Translations under genes and position numbers: made by a program
Assembly (NCBI RefSeq): GCF_011075055.1
Contig: NC_058141.1
Coordinates: forward strand, 1 to 64,000
From: Mangifera indica
Lineage: Eukaryota > Streptophyta > Magnoliopsida > Sapindales > Anacardiaceae
Direction of reading: 5' to 3'
DNA: 64,000 nucleotides
Shown here: positions 1 through 11,515 of the stretch, piece after piece
Position numbering within the stretch: the first letter of the stretch is position 1
Layout: every line of letters begins with the position of its first letter
Notes under the pieces: model-generated
Seen by the model: the letters and a program-made list of their open reading frames with translations, nothing else
The model's database searches: none
What the model was told of the DNA's origin: nothing

Positions 1-174
1 GATCTTGGCACAAACAACATCACAAATGTCCCGAACAATCACTCTGCAGTGCCTACTAGTTTGATTGAACACCCGATTATTCCTCTCATACCAAAAGAAA
101 TAAACTGTAGCTAACAAGGATAACCGTAAAATAAGATGCCCAAAGTCCTTCCTCCACCTAAGGTGTAAGGAAGC

Positions 175-357
175 TCAATGAACAAAAGGGGCCCATGAGA
201 AGCTCGACCAAGCCTGAAAAGTCATAATTTTGATTTCCCTCCAAACGTAAGTAGAGAAATCACAACTGAAGAAAAGGTGGTCATGAGTCTCAATAGCTGA
301 CCCACATAAGATACAAACTATAAAGTGTATTATTCCATAATGTTGAAGGCGATCCAT
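175..357 (-). pseudogene. LINE zf-RVT zinc-binding cluster
   Basis: The minus-strand peptide contains CILCGSAIETHDHLFFSC followed by a Trp/Arg-rich segment (YVWREI). This is the C-x2-C-H-H-x4-C layout of the zf-RVT domain found after the RT of plant LINEs. It marks the C-terminal part of ORF2. Nothing identifiable follows before the window edge. Confidence 0.75.
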
Positions 358-915
358 GGTACAAAGGCAACTAAAAGTGGCAAGCCATAAAATAAAAGAA
401 TGTTATGGAATGTGGCCCGAAAACTAGAGCAAATGATGGATAGAATTAACATCTCATCGGGGTTGTATCAGATCCCAAGAAGAATCAATGGAAAACCTAC
501 CAGATAAGTGACCTTTCCAGACAAGGTGATCAGAAATCCCAATGCATGGGAAGAAACGGATAGAATCCCAAACCTGCTGGAGCTCCGAATAGCTTTAAGG
601 AAATACCCATATGGCATCACGAATGATATTACAAACCTTAGCATCCTAAGTAAGACTTGTGGTTGACAAGACCCGAAAAGAGAAAAGATCATATATCCGA
701 CCTTATGAAAGCCAATAATCAAGCTAGAGGGAAGTGTCCCAACCATCACTAATGCAACTAACAAAAAAACCCTCACATCAATCTCTACTCATAAGAATCT
801 TCCTCTAAGCCTAAGAAACCCTTGAAGGAACTCTGACATGCCAAAATGAGTGACCTCTGAGAAAGACCTTGTGAACCCAAAAAGACCAAATGAAAGAAAG
901 ATCAATCAAAAGCCG

Positions 916-2300
916 TCAAACATGTTTCAACACTGTCGCCTTATTCCAGTCCTTGCACCTCTTAATCCCTAAAACCTCCTTACTCAGCGGGTAACAAACA
1001 GATGCCCAAGCCACCTTTGCTCCTAAGTGCAAAAGCGAGGTGCCACTCCACAAAAACCATCGTAAGATACCCTCAATCTTCCTTACAGTAGCTAAAGGAA
1101 GGATGAACATGGAAGACCAATAAACCTGTATAGAAAATAAGACTGATTTAATCAACTACAAGTGTCCAGCATATGTAAGAGAGGTAGAAGTCCAGAGTCT
1201 GATCCTAGCAAGAATCCTCTCAATCAATGGCTGACAGTCAGAATGTCAAAGATGAGTAGTAACCAGTGGTACCCCCAGATACCGAATTGGAAGGTCACCC
1301 AACTAAAACCTCAAAATAGCCTAAATCTGTATTCGTGCTTACTCAGTAACACAAGACAAAAATAAATGACTCTTCTCTGAATTAGTAACTAGACTAGACA
1401 CCCTAGCAAACTCATTTAGAGAATAATTGATAACCCCTATAGAGAAGGCATCTATATGACAAAATACCATTAGATTATCAGTAAAACAAAGGTGAGTGAT
1501 ATATGTCTGATGGCATCTCCAATGGTACTGAAAACCGAGAACCTGGGAGGCCTTTTGTAAAATACCATTTAACCCCTCCACAGCCAGCACAAATAGATAT
1601 GGTGATAGAGGATCCCCCTGTCTCACTCCCCTGGAAGAAGAGAAGAAGCCATGTAGATCTCCATTCAAAGCTACCGAGAAATGAAGCGTTGTCATGTATG
1701 TCTCAATCCACTAAACCATCATATCATGAATGCCCACTGCTCGTAATGCTAAGAGGATGAAGTCCCAGCTGACAGTATCAAATGTCTTACGGATGTCTAC
1801 CTTAAGTGCACATCGAGCTGGGGACCCTCTGATATGGTAATTATGCATAAGCTCATGAGTTAGTAGAATATTATCAGTAATCTATCTCCCTAGAACAAAA
1901 GCTGACTGAGAGCTCCCAATGATGTCAAGTAACACACTCTTAAACCGGTTTGCTATCACCTTGGAAATACATTTGTACAACACATTGTAGCAGGATATCA
2001 CTCTGAAGTCACCTATGTGCCTAGGACTCTCCACCTTAGGGACCAAAGCAATTCACGTGTCATTAACACATCTAGGCAGCCTACTGGTAGCAAAAAAATA
2101 TCGCACTACTACTCTAAAATCAACACCAATAATGTCCCAGGACAGTTTAAAAGATAAGGAAATGAAGTCATCCGGTCTAGGTGACTTATCATCGGGAATA
2201 GAGAATAAAGAATCATTGATCTCCATGTCAGTTACTGGCATAATCAAACTATCATGCATGTGCTCAGAAACATGTCAAGAAAAACATTTGGAAACATCGC
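916..2300 (-). pseudogene. LINE ORF2 reverse transcriptase remnant with altered catalytic motif
   Basis: The N-terminal RT motif reads SIPDDKSPRPDDF near 2190. The central GVRQGDPLSPYLF block lies at about 1625-1587. The catalytic box, normally F-A-D-D in this clade, reads C-F-T-D-N-L near 1490-1475, so the second aspartate is replaced by asparagine. The connection region (YWSSMFILPLATVRKIEGIL, then GAKVAWASVCYPL) follows at 1155-916. Several stops and frameshifts separate these blocks. The family copies element RNA into DNA at the target site. This copy would be inactive even if translated. Confidence 0.85.
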
Positions 2301-2749
2301 CAATAGGTGCTCGGGTGGGGCGGTAAGTAAGTCTTTGTAGTATTGTACTGTCAAATTACCAAGCTCCCACTAATCAAAAATGATGACTTCATTGCCATCC
2401 CATAAACTCCTAACCCTGTTCCTGACCTGCCTGTGGATCAGTGATTTATGGAAGAATTTTGTATTTTGATCCCCTAGTTTCAGCCATTGAATCCTAGATC
2501 TCTGCTTGAAAAGGCCTCATCATCCTTGCAAAGAGAATAGTATTGCTTTGCAAGATCCCTCTCCAAATCAATATGCTCAATAAACATCGGGTGCTGGCCA
2601 AGTTTTTCCTGTGCCTCAGCCCATTTCTCCTTTGCTTCCCTCACCCTAAATGATATGTGGCTAGAATCTCTAATATGAAGAGAATTCAATTCACCCTTCA
2701 ATTTCTATAATTTTTTGGTAAGGCAGAACATGGAATTACCCTTTATAGG

Positions 2750-3545
2750 TGCCTCTCACACTCTCTGAACAGTCTCCTGAAAATTAACATGATCAACCCA
2801 AAAGTTTAGAAATTTAAAAAAGGTAGGAGTCTTAGCTTGAAGAGGCCCAAACAAAACCATCATAGCACTATGATCTGAAACATCCCTGGTCAAAACTCTG
2901 ATTCTAAATTTGGCCAAGTCAAAACCCAAGAAGAACAACAAAAAACCCGATCAAGCTTTTTGAGAATAATACCATCTCTCTGTTGACCATTATGCCAAGT
3001 ATACCTCAAACCCTTATAAGGAACCTGAACAAGCTCAACATCATAAATACATTGCCCAAAATCATCCATATATGATTACCATCATGTATCACCTCCAACT
3101 CTATCAGAAGATCGAAGAATGGCATTGAAATCCCCTATGACAAGCCATAATGAGGAGTTCAATGTCTGAGAATGGCCTCGGATCGAATCCCATAGCTGTC
3201 ACCGGTTACCTGGATCAGAAGAATTATAAACAAAAGTGACAGTGAAAATAAGGCCATCAAAAAGTCTAGTTACCCCACAAGTGATCTCCTGAAAGGAATT
3301 CTTAATGCTACTAATGTTGTACAAAGAAGGATCCCAACAAACCAACACACGACATGCCTTAGATTTTGTGGCATTAGACAAATATCTCCAAGAAAGGCAT
3401 ATCATAAACACAACAGAATCCAGGTGCACATACTCAACTTTAGTCTCCAGCAGACCTACCAAACCCAAAGAGAAATTATTAATCCAACTCCTCACTGCTC
3501 TCTACTTTGTTTGGCCATTTAGGCCTCTAATATTTCAACTCCCTA
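2750..3545 (-). pseudogene. LINE ORF2 endonuclease remnant
   Basis: Minus-strand translation gives an NIRGLN-like start near 3530, a GLLETKV segment near 3450 (the catalytic Glu region of exonuclease-endonuclease-phosphatase folds) and a VSDHSAMMV segment near 2880, matching the C-terminal SDH motif. This domain nicks target DNA to prime reverse transcription. The frame shifts between these motifs and several stops interrupt it, so it is inactive. It lies immediately upstream, in transcript sense, of the RT remnant. Confidence 0.8.
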
Positions 3546-4089
3546 TCATATGGAAGTGGAATAAAGCAACCAAGTCAAATTATCGTTGAACCCGAAGGCC
3601 AATTGCATGGGGTACAGCTGGTAGAGGAGTAACAGTTTTTGAACCGATATCAGATGCATGAAAGGTAGTAAAAAGGTCCATACTACTGTCCAACAAGCTG
3701 AAGCGAAGCAATTAGGAGAATTAGGCAAGGGTGCTGATTTATTCAACATGCATTCCCTAATATCTGTAATACGTTCTTGCTCCTCGATAGCTTTTGAAGT
3801 GTCAGGGTCTGAATCAGAGTCTGAAGAGGTGTCTTGATCTTGTTCTGCCACCATAACCATAACAAAGGGTCCCACATCACCTTTCCAAGGGTCTGTCCCC
3901 TTATTTGGACCTGTTGTAAGGGATGTCATAACCTCATCTACAATTGTCTCTGAATCCTGAGCCAATCTTGTAGATGTGTTGGCCATCTCTTTAATCGCCT
4001 TCATTGTTGTGACAACAGCTTTCCCTTTTTCTTTAGCTGAGTATGGAGTTAGAGCATGGACCATATCCTCAATTGAGTCCCCTGTGGAT

Positions 4090-4934
4090 TTCCCTGTCTG
4101 CACATTCTTCTTAGGTTGGCAATTGTGGCCAAAGACTCCACATTTGTCACACCTCTTCGGCTTTCACTCGTATTCCACCCTAACATGAATAAGGTTTGGG
4201 GATAAGCTACATGTTATACTGAAATTGTGCAATAGAGGCTTTTTTGCGTCAATTTCAACACAAACTCGAGCATAAGAGAGATGAGTGCATTCATATGTCC
4301 GTCTGTCACATGAAAGTGGTCGGCCTACCATGCTTGAAACCATACCTAATCCTTTTTGAGTCTATAATGGAAGAGGCACTTCATGTAAACGAACCCACAC
4401 TGGTAGCTTAGAAATCCTATTCATGTCAAAGGATGCATATGCATGCCATTGCGGTAAAACTATGTGCTTTCCTCCAAACATCCAAAGGTCTTCCTCAAGT
4501 ACTCTGTGAACTTCATCCTTATCTCTGAATCTGAATACTAAAAACCCGTTTGAGAACATAACATGCTCTAGGCCATATAGTTTCCATGCTCGTATAGCAA
4601 TTGATTTCACAGCTTGGTATGGCATAACATATCCCAGGAAGAAGCCAATTATACATTTAGTCTATTGAGTGGCACTCTCATTAATAACATCATCATCTAT
4701 CATTAGATTGGATTCCTCTCCCTTAATAACACATTCCACCTGGTCAAAGGAAAAATGGGACGTCAAGCTTAAAACCCGAATTTTATCAGCCCAAGATAGG
4801 TCTTGAGGTAGTTGACGAGGTGTTTTGGTGGTAGGAGCAACAGCTGTTTGGGTAGGGGGTGTAGGCACATTTTTGGTGGAGAGAGTAGTGGAATGTTTGG
4901 TTAATTTGGAGGATGATGGTTGTGGGTCTGACAT
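4090..4934 (-). pseudogene. LINE ORF1 remnant: DUF4283-like domain plus zinc knuckle
   Basis: The first methionine at 4934 opens a Ser/Thr/Pro-rich N-terminus containing LSWADKIR, followed by a stop near 4662. The DUF4283 core (FSNGFLVFRFRDKDEVHRVL, then LPVWVRLHEVPLPL) is read at 4625-4362, again ended by a stop. A knuckle-like CDKCGVFGHNC is encoded near 4160-4125. In plant LINEs this protein is thought to bind RNA and package the element transcript. At least two stops separate the pieces, so no continuous product is expected. DUF4283 also occurs in host genes, but the endonuclease and RT downstream on the same strand fix it as LINE ORF1. Confidence 0.8.
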
Positions 4935-5100
4935 GAGGAATTAAGGAGTGGAGAAAGTTGTGAAAAAGGTGGCTAAAATTGGTGGCTAAAGTGACGTTGG
5001 GAGGTTGGGTTCTCCTAGTAGTAGGAGGCGTGAAAAGGCAATGCAGCAAACTTTGGTGGAGAGTGAGTTGGCAGGAAAATGCAGTTTGTGGTAGAGCTGA

Positions 5101-6010
5101 ATTGGCAGGAAGATGTGGCAGGCTGCGGTGAGGCTAAGAAAAATGTGATGGCTAGGATTGTATGATTTTAGGTGGTGTGAAAACTATGTTCAGTAGGCTG
5201 TGGAATGGAGAGGCTAGCAAGTGAGTGCTTAAGGTCAAAATGGCTACTAGAAATTGTAAGAAAATTGTTTCAATTGATAGTTGGCGTATTGGATTATGGC
5301 AGGTGTAGCAGAGGAGTGGAATGTGGCTACTGGTGTGATTTTGTGTCAGTTGGCTATGGGCAGGATGGAGGTGTGGTAAAGTGATTGAGGTGTGGACCAA
5401 TGCGGCTGGACAGTGGCAGAATACTGCTAAAGCGAAAATTTTCACAAGCAACAGTAAACACTTTATGCCCTCTTCATTTAAGCAAACCGTCAAACACCAG
5501 CTGCGCATGACTTCATAGAGCCAGCTTTAGATCGCGTTAATTAACCAGGATCCCAAATTAAAATCCAAATAGCACAGCAGATCAATCAACTTTAAAGTTT
5601 CAGTAACACAATTTAAGCTTCAATTCTAGATTTCAAATCATAAATTCCATCGAAAGAAAAACCCATAACCTGTGAAAAAGGTAGCAAAAAAAGACGTTAT
5701 GGCTTGCTGGATTGAGACGATGGAGGGAGAAATGATGCAGGTGATGAGGTTCAAATGCGACGAAGTGACGACGGTGAGTAGTGGAAATGCAGCAGAGAGT
5801 AGTGGAGGCGCAACAATATGCAAGCAACAGAACACAAATTGTTCAAGGCAAAAACAAAGAGAAAAGTCGACCAAACAGGAGAGAAAAAACAGTGAAAATC
5901 AACACCAAAGATGGATGGAACAGTGGCGTCGATGCATGGCCTCCAACAATCGACATGAATCACCGATCAACGGAGTACAGTTCAGACCAAGTTGAAAGCG
6001 TTTTCCCTCC
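5101..6010. other. Intergenic stretch, no supported gene
   Basis: This TG-rich stretch lies upstream of the LINE ORF1 start and may include its 5' untranslated region. Open frames here are low in complexity and match no family I recognise. No promoter or RNA gene was seen. Confidence 0.4.
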
Positions 6011-6170
6011 CCTAAACCCTTCTTCCCTATACCCTAAACTCTAAACCCTAAACCCTAAACCCTAAAACTCTAAACCTTAAAATCCTAAACCCTGAACCCA
6101 AAATCCTACACCCTAAACCTTAAAAACCCTTAAACCCTAAACCCTTATTGAGACCCTAAACCCTAGATTG
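6011..6170 (+). repeat. Interstitial telomere-like (CCCTAAA) repeat tract
   Basis: About 150 bp are made of perfect and degenerate copies of CCCTAAA, the plant telomere unit in C-rich sense, with variants such as CTCTAAA and CCTTAAA. Perfect units cluster near 6040-6065 and 6130-6165. Such tracts may be relics of telomere insertion or break repair, and short ones (telo boxes) occur upstream of plant genes. The nearest gene here is the LCB-kinase pseudogene about 1.1 kb downstream. Confidence 0.85.
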
Positions 6171-7286
6171 AGAGAGATGTAGGATTTAGAGGCAAGGAGA
6201 AGCCAACTTTTAACTGCTTCATAGATTGAGAGATATGTAGGATTTTGAACAAATTTATTTATTTTAAAAAGTTGTTTAACTGGAAAATTGGTTGACAAAC
6301 TTTTGAAACAACATTTCTTGCCTCTTGTGGCAAGTGGGAATATTTTATGTACTATTTCCATCTAGCTTTTTAATTGTTTATGCATGATTAATTGATTATT
6401 GGGATGTGAAAGAACATGTTATTCTTTTACACAATAAGATACCTTGATCTCGATTATGTTCTTTTGTGCAAAGAACTCACTGCCTCTTCTATCTGCTCAC
6501 ATATTACTGTGTTCCTTAGTTACAAGGCTTTAAGAGTCTTAGAGGATAGTATAATCTGATTTAGAATATCTAAGAAAGGATGTCATGATTTTTTCGCTTG
6601 TACTTTGTGTACATGGACATCTGTGTAATTATAATTGGAATTACTTTTACTGTTTAGCCAAGAGACTGATTATTGAATGCATAATTTCATCTGGTGCCTA
6701 GTTAGTTATATGATCTTCAATAAAGGCTTGATTGATACAAACACTTTTCCTCTGAATATAGAGAGGAGTGATTCTTTATTGAGGTTGTGAATACCAGTAT
6801 TCTTTCTAGAATTAACCAACTCACAAATGAAGTTTTGCCTCATGGTTTAGTCTTCAAAATGGTACAAAGTTTCATTTATTTCAAGCTTTAATTGACCAAG
6901 ATTTGGAACATTTTGTGCATGTAATTGTAAAGACAAAAATAAGTGTCTAGGTGGTCAACTATGCTTTTTTGTCTTTTTGGGTAGAGTATGATTGTTTAGG
7001 ACAATGATTTTAGGTTGAATACAATGTTTACCTAATCTACCGAAGGGATTAATATTCAAACAACTTTCTCTCTTTCTCTCAAACCTCTAATTCACTTATC
7101 TCATGTGTAGCTTTTAGTTTTGTGGACATTTAGGAACCATAAGAATATTTTCTAAGTTATTTGTAGGTTAGTTGCTAACTTTGGTTTTATGATCTTATGG
7201 TCCTTAGCTGTGACTGGGTAAGAACATTAAAATATAATGTACAAGTTCGAACTGTCTTAAAATAAGATCCCCTTCTTTCCGTGCAG
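6171..7286. other. AT-rich stretch upstream of LCB-kinase pseudogene
   Basis: No coding exon could be recognised. The expected upstream exons of the kinase (N-terminal PH-like and catalytic start regions) were not found here; they have been deleted or have decayed beyond reading by eye. Confidence 0.4.
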
Positions 7287-9840
7287 GTTCTAAATGGTTC
7301 ACTTAGTCGAAACAACTAGAAAGAAGGCATTTCTATACCAATTGGAATCATTCCTGTTGGTTCTTACAATTCATTAGTTTGGACAGTTTTGGGAGTTAGA
7401 GATCCAATTTCTACTACCATAGCTATTATGAAGGTAAAATTCATTATACATTTTCCATAATTTCTTAATATTCATTGTTGATACTGTTATAATTCGTACC
7501 TTTTAACAGCCGTCTTTGGTTATGATGTTATGCACTGAAAACCATATGCAACCTTATATTTGTTATATACTCATTTCAGATTTTTCCAATTGAAAATGAT
7601 TTTCTTTTTTCAGATATGTAATGGGACCTTTTTATTTTTATTATTTTTCTTTTATGCTATTTGCTTCGGTGTTCCTTCCAATGCAGATTAGGCTATTAGA
7701 TGCTCACAAGTGAAATGTTGTTGGTTTCAAGGTGGTCTTACTGCCACAGATGTTTTTGTTGTTGAGTGGATTCATACTGGTGTTATCCACTATGGGATGA
7801 CAGTCTCGTATTATGGTTTTGTCAGTGATGGTAAGTCATAAACCTGTGATTAGTTCTTTTTAAATCTTTATTTCATTTTATTATTTTTATTATTATTATG
7901 ATTTTGTGTGTGATGAATTAGTGTCCTAGGTGCTCGTTCTGTATTCAAGGAGAACTTATATAAGCTTGGTGATTTGGTTTGTTGATTTTCTTCTATGTTT
8001 TTTGAATGCTTATGTTGACTAATGCTTTGTGGTAAAGTTTAGGAAAAAAGTCGAGGCGAAGGCCTTGAAGTTTGAGATGTGCATAAATTGCATGCTTCAC
8101 GTATGATCTTTCTAGGCAAATGTTAGCCATGTGGCCTGCAAGTTATTGAACTGGTTTATTTTTATTGTTGGTGGTCTAGGAAGAGGCAGGAGTGAGGCAA
8201 CAGCTGACCACTTTTTGAGGATTGATTTAGATATTTAAGCCTTCTTAATATTGATAATAGGGCATATTTTAGATAAAGGGTTTAATATGTTAATGGACTT
8301 GGGCTTAATAAAACCACTGATTAATGTATTAAATTCCTGATAAATTAACTTCTCAACAATGCTCATAATTTAATCTGTGGGCTTGAGATTCATAAGTTCT
8401 ACCATTCATTGCCAGGTTCTCGTGAGTTTTCATTTCAATCCAGTTCATGACAGAAGTAAGGACATACTTTTCCTAGCAATATGATAATTTGAACTTTAAA
8501 TGATATTGGCCTGAATTGGTAAAGCCAAAGTAAGCTTTGGTATATTTTGAATCAACACGCTCATTTTGCACTTGCTTATGTATGATATTCCTTGGTACCC
8601 CAATGCACATTTGAGTGTTCTGAAACTGAAAAAAAAAAGCCGATATTGTATTCATATATAACAGTAATTATTTGTCTCCAATATAGGCATGAGTTTTAGT
8701 GTCATTTGTTAGTAATTGCATTACTGTTTTGCAGCCTACATATATGAAAATGTTGTTATCATCATAAATTTTTGTTACTCCTTCTGAATGACTTCTGAGT
8801 ATTGCTTTAATTGGAAAAGGGTATATGTTTGAAACATTTCTTTTTCACCAGTTTGAAATGCATTTAGATTTGTTCATAACTTATTTATTGCAGTGCTGGA
8901 ACTTTCGGAGAAATAACAAAAACGCTTTGGCCCTCTGCGGTATTTTGTTGCTGGATTTCTCAAGTTCTTATGTCTGCCAAAGTACAACTATGAAGTGGAA
9001 TATCTTCCTGCATCAAAAGAGGATATGGAAGGGAGACACTCAACAGAACGTGAAATAGTGACATGTTAGACCTGTACACAGACATTATGAGGAAATCAAA
9101 AGATGGCATGCCCAGAGCCTCTAGTTTATCAAGTATTGATTCTATAATGACCATTAGTCGAATGTCTGTTGGAGATTCAGATACAACATGTAGTAGCACT
9201 CATGCTAACACTTAACCATCAGAGTATGTCCGTGGCCTGGATCCGAAAGCAAAATGCCTGTCTTTAGGGAGGACCAATGTAACAACAGAGCCAGAAGTTA
9301 TTCATCCTCAGATACCACTATCTAAAACTCCAAATTGGCCAAGGACAAGGTTAAAGTCTTAGACAGACAAGGGGTGGACTGGTTTGACCATCACACATGG
9401 TCCCTCTAGATGCTCTTAGGGGAATACTGCAACCAACGATAGAGAAGATATATCTTCAACACTATCTGATCCAGGTCCAATTTGGGATGCTGAACCCAAG
9501 TGGGATACAAAGCCTAATTGGGTTGTGGAAAATCCAATTGAATTACCTAGACCTTTGGCTGATGTAGAAGCTGGTGCAAAGAAGGAAGTCATGCCTAGGC
9601 ATGAAGATAAATGGATTGTTACTAAAGGTCAATTTCTTGGCATCTTAGTTTGCAACCATGCATGCAGAACTATGCAGAGTTCCTAGTTGGTAGCACCAAA
9701 AGCAGAGCATGATGACGATACCATGGATATGCTCTTAGTTCATGGAAGTGGGCGGTTTCGGTTGATGAGATTTTTCTTGTTGTTGCGATTAGGCCGACAT
9801 CTTTCATTGCCATATGTTGAATATGTGAAGGTATGAGCTT
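7287..9840 (+). pseudogene. LCBK1-like: Sphingoid long-chain base kinase (LCBK1-like) unprocessed pseudogene
   Basis: Exon-like blocks match the diacylglycerol/sphingosine kinase fold. Block 7287-7434 encodes PIGIIPVGSYNSLVWTVLGV. Block about 7730-7830 encodes GGLTATDVFVVEWIHTG then MTVSYYGFVSD and ends at a GT donor. Block about 8893-9836 encodes QKRFGPLRYFVAGFLKFLCL, LDLYTDIMRKSKDG, SSLSSIDSIMT, GPIWDAEPKWDTKPNWVVEN and KWIVTKGQFLGILVCNHACR. The family phosphorylates sphingoid bases with ATP. The block near 7320 has TAG where relatives have Trp, and further stops interrupt 9200-9420 and the segment near 9690. Introns are retained, so this is a decayed duplicate or relic locus, not a processed copy. 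The N-terminal half is absent. Confidence 0.85.
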
Positions 9841-9889
9841 TGGCTCTGATGATGCTTTCAATATTTGAGAGAAGGGCTTCTACTTGTGT

Positions 9890-9965
9890 AGCAAAGGAGG
9901 TTTGAACTAAAACCTCTGACCTTTTAATATTAAAGATATTCCATTAGGCATGAAGTACCCATCCA
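9890..9965 (-). mobile_element. Possible tRNA-derived SINE remnant
   Basis: On the minus strand, TGCCTAATGGAATATC (9950-9935) resembles a pol III A box. AGTTCAAACCTCC (9908-9896) resembles a B box, GGTTCRANYCC, at tRNA-like spacing. It sits right after the last recognisable LCB-kinase exon. No tail or target duplication was identified, so the call rests on the two boxes alone. Confidence 0.35.
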
Positions 9966-11038
9966 ACAGTAATTGAGTCCATTTAATTGCATAAACAGCA
10001 GCTTAAGTCATAGGCGAGGACCTGAATGATGCAATTATGCTACAAAATTCTATACTGATTAGTAAGTGTATTTAGTTGTATTGGCATAAACTAACTTAAC
10101 TTTTGATCAAACACAAGTTAAATCAGTGAAAATTAAGGTTGGAAAGCATACCCACAAAAGTTGTGGTATTAATGGTGAGCTTTTTCCACTCAATGGACAA
10201 ATCATCTCTTCTTTGCTTCCAGAGCAGTGCAGACTTATTGGTCACTCTTTTAACCATCACACATAACTAGGAAAAGTGTTTGTGATTGTGCCAGAAGAAA
10301 TGAAAATGAGCCTTTGATTTGAATTCTCTTTGACAAATTTTGTGGATATATGTGTTGTTTCACCACCAGAAGAAAGAAGAAAATTGCTTGTTAAATATTT
10401 TTCTCTGTTACTCCTGCATTGTGCCTTTACACAGTTGAGGTTCCTATAAATTTTTTGTTCGGTTATCCAGATTTCCTTTGCTGTTTATTTTTTTTTTAAA
10501 TTATCACTATAATATGTTACTTTCTCTGATACATTGTTCCCCCTCGTTGGCTTCCGAGTGTGATCTGTTCAATGTAATGAAATTAGTTATATTTTTTCCT
10601 TAAATTTTTAATTTCTACTTGTCTTGTATTCATCATCGAATTGGTTCGGAGGGTAAATTCTTTCTCAACGTGTACTTAAAATAACAGTTCATTGTAATCT
10701 ACAATTCATTAACCTACGTTAGCTGTTCTTTGTTACCAACTGTTATCAGAAAAACTTGGAGTAGACAGTGACAAGTTGAATCTTCCACCTCACATTTCTC
10801 ATGTATTAGATTAAATGTAATATATAGACATAAACCATTATCATCTTTTAAAATATTGTGATGGTTTCCAGGATATGCGACACGTGTAGGATAGGCAAGA
10901 AATATGAATATGGTATACACTGCATAGAAAAGAGTCATGTCAATGTAGTGTTAGCTAAGGCTGAGAGGTTGAGGTTGAGAGTGAATTGAAAATTGAGAGA
11001 AGAGTAGAAAGATTGATTAAAGAGAAGAGTTAAACAAG
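9966..11038. other. Intergenic; upstream region of the FTR variable-subunit locus
   Basis: AT-rich DNA with no supported exon. The last part would hold the promoter of the plus-strand FTR gene at 11039. The purine-rich leader GAGAGAAGAGTAGAAAG near 10995 looks like a plant 5' UTR, but no confident TATA box was chosen. Confidence 0.35.
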
Positions 11039-11515
11039 ATGAGTGGTACAAACCTGGCTCTATCATCAGCGACATCTTCGCTAATAAATCGCCCTCTTTT
11101 TTCAAATTCATCATGTTTCTCCTCATGTGTTGCAGTTTCTTCCTTCTCCGTTCGCGACAATAATGAGAATAGCAAGAGAAGAAAAGGGCGGATGATCTGT
11201 TGCCAAGTGGCTGTTAAACCCAACAATTTACCGCCATCCCTAAGACTTGAGACCAATCCATCTGAACACGAAGCTAAGATTGGTGCAAAAGTTTGAGTCA
11301 AAGTTCCTTTGAAAGTGTACCATGTCCCTAGGGTTCCCAAGGTTGATCTCATTGGTATGGAAGGTGTGCTCAAGCAATACATTGTCGTTTTTAAAGGAAA
11401 GAAAATCTCCGCCAATCTGCCTTATAAGGTCGAGTTTGTTTCACAAGTTGAAGGTCGTGGATCTGTCAAGTTCTTTGCCCATCTCAAGGAAGATGAGTTC
11501 GATTACCTTGATTAA
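11039..11515 (+). pseudogene. FTRA-like: Ferredoxin-thioredoxin reductase variable (A) subunit, interrupted by one stop codon
   Basis: The 158-codon single-exon frame starts with a Ser-rich plastid transit-like leader of roughly 45 residues. It continues into a conserved variable-chain core: VKVPLKVYHVPRVPKVDL, a KGKKISANLPYKVEFV strand and the C-terminal KFFAHLKEDEFDYLD. The family's variable subunit stabilises the [4Fe-4S] catalytic subunit, which passes electrons from ferredoxin to thioredoxins in chloroplast stroma. Codon 86 is TGA (11294-11296), within IGAKV-stop-VKVPLK, where relatives carry Arg; one C-to-T change in CGA gives it. The rest of the frame is undamaged, so the lesion is recent, polymorphic or a sequence error. 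The truncated product would lose nearly the whole conserved core. Confidence 0.88.

Larger units (their letters stand above)
1..5100 (-). mobile_element. Decayed L1-type LINE retrotransposon, 3' end outside the window
   Basis: Read on the minus strand, this stretch carries in order a DUF4283-like ORF1 with a zinc knuckle (about 4934-4090), an apurinic-type endonuclease (about 3545-2750), a reverse transcriptase (about 2300-1160), a connection region (1155-916) and a zf-RVT cysteine cluster (357-175). That order is the one seen in plant L1-clade LINEs. Every domain is broken by stops and frameshifts, so it cannot be autonomous. The 3' end with any poly(A) tail and target duplication lies beyond base 1. 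The 5' end is not sharp; I place it near 5.1 kb because the first ORF1 methionine is at 4934 and no domain is seen upstream. Confidence 0.88.

Noticed and set aside
5152..5963. Overlapping minus- and plus-strand open frames between the LINE and the telomere-like tract
   Set aside because: Frames on both strands overlap, are compositionally odd and lack known domains.
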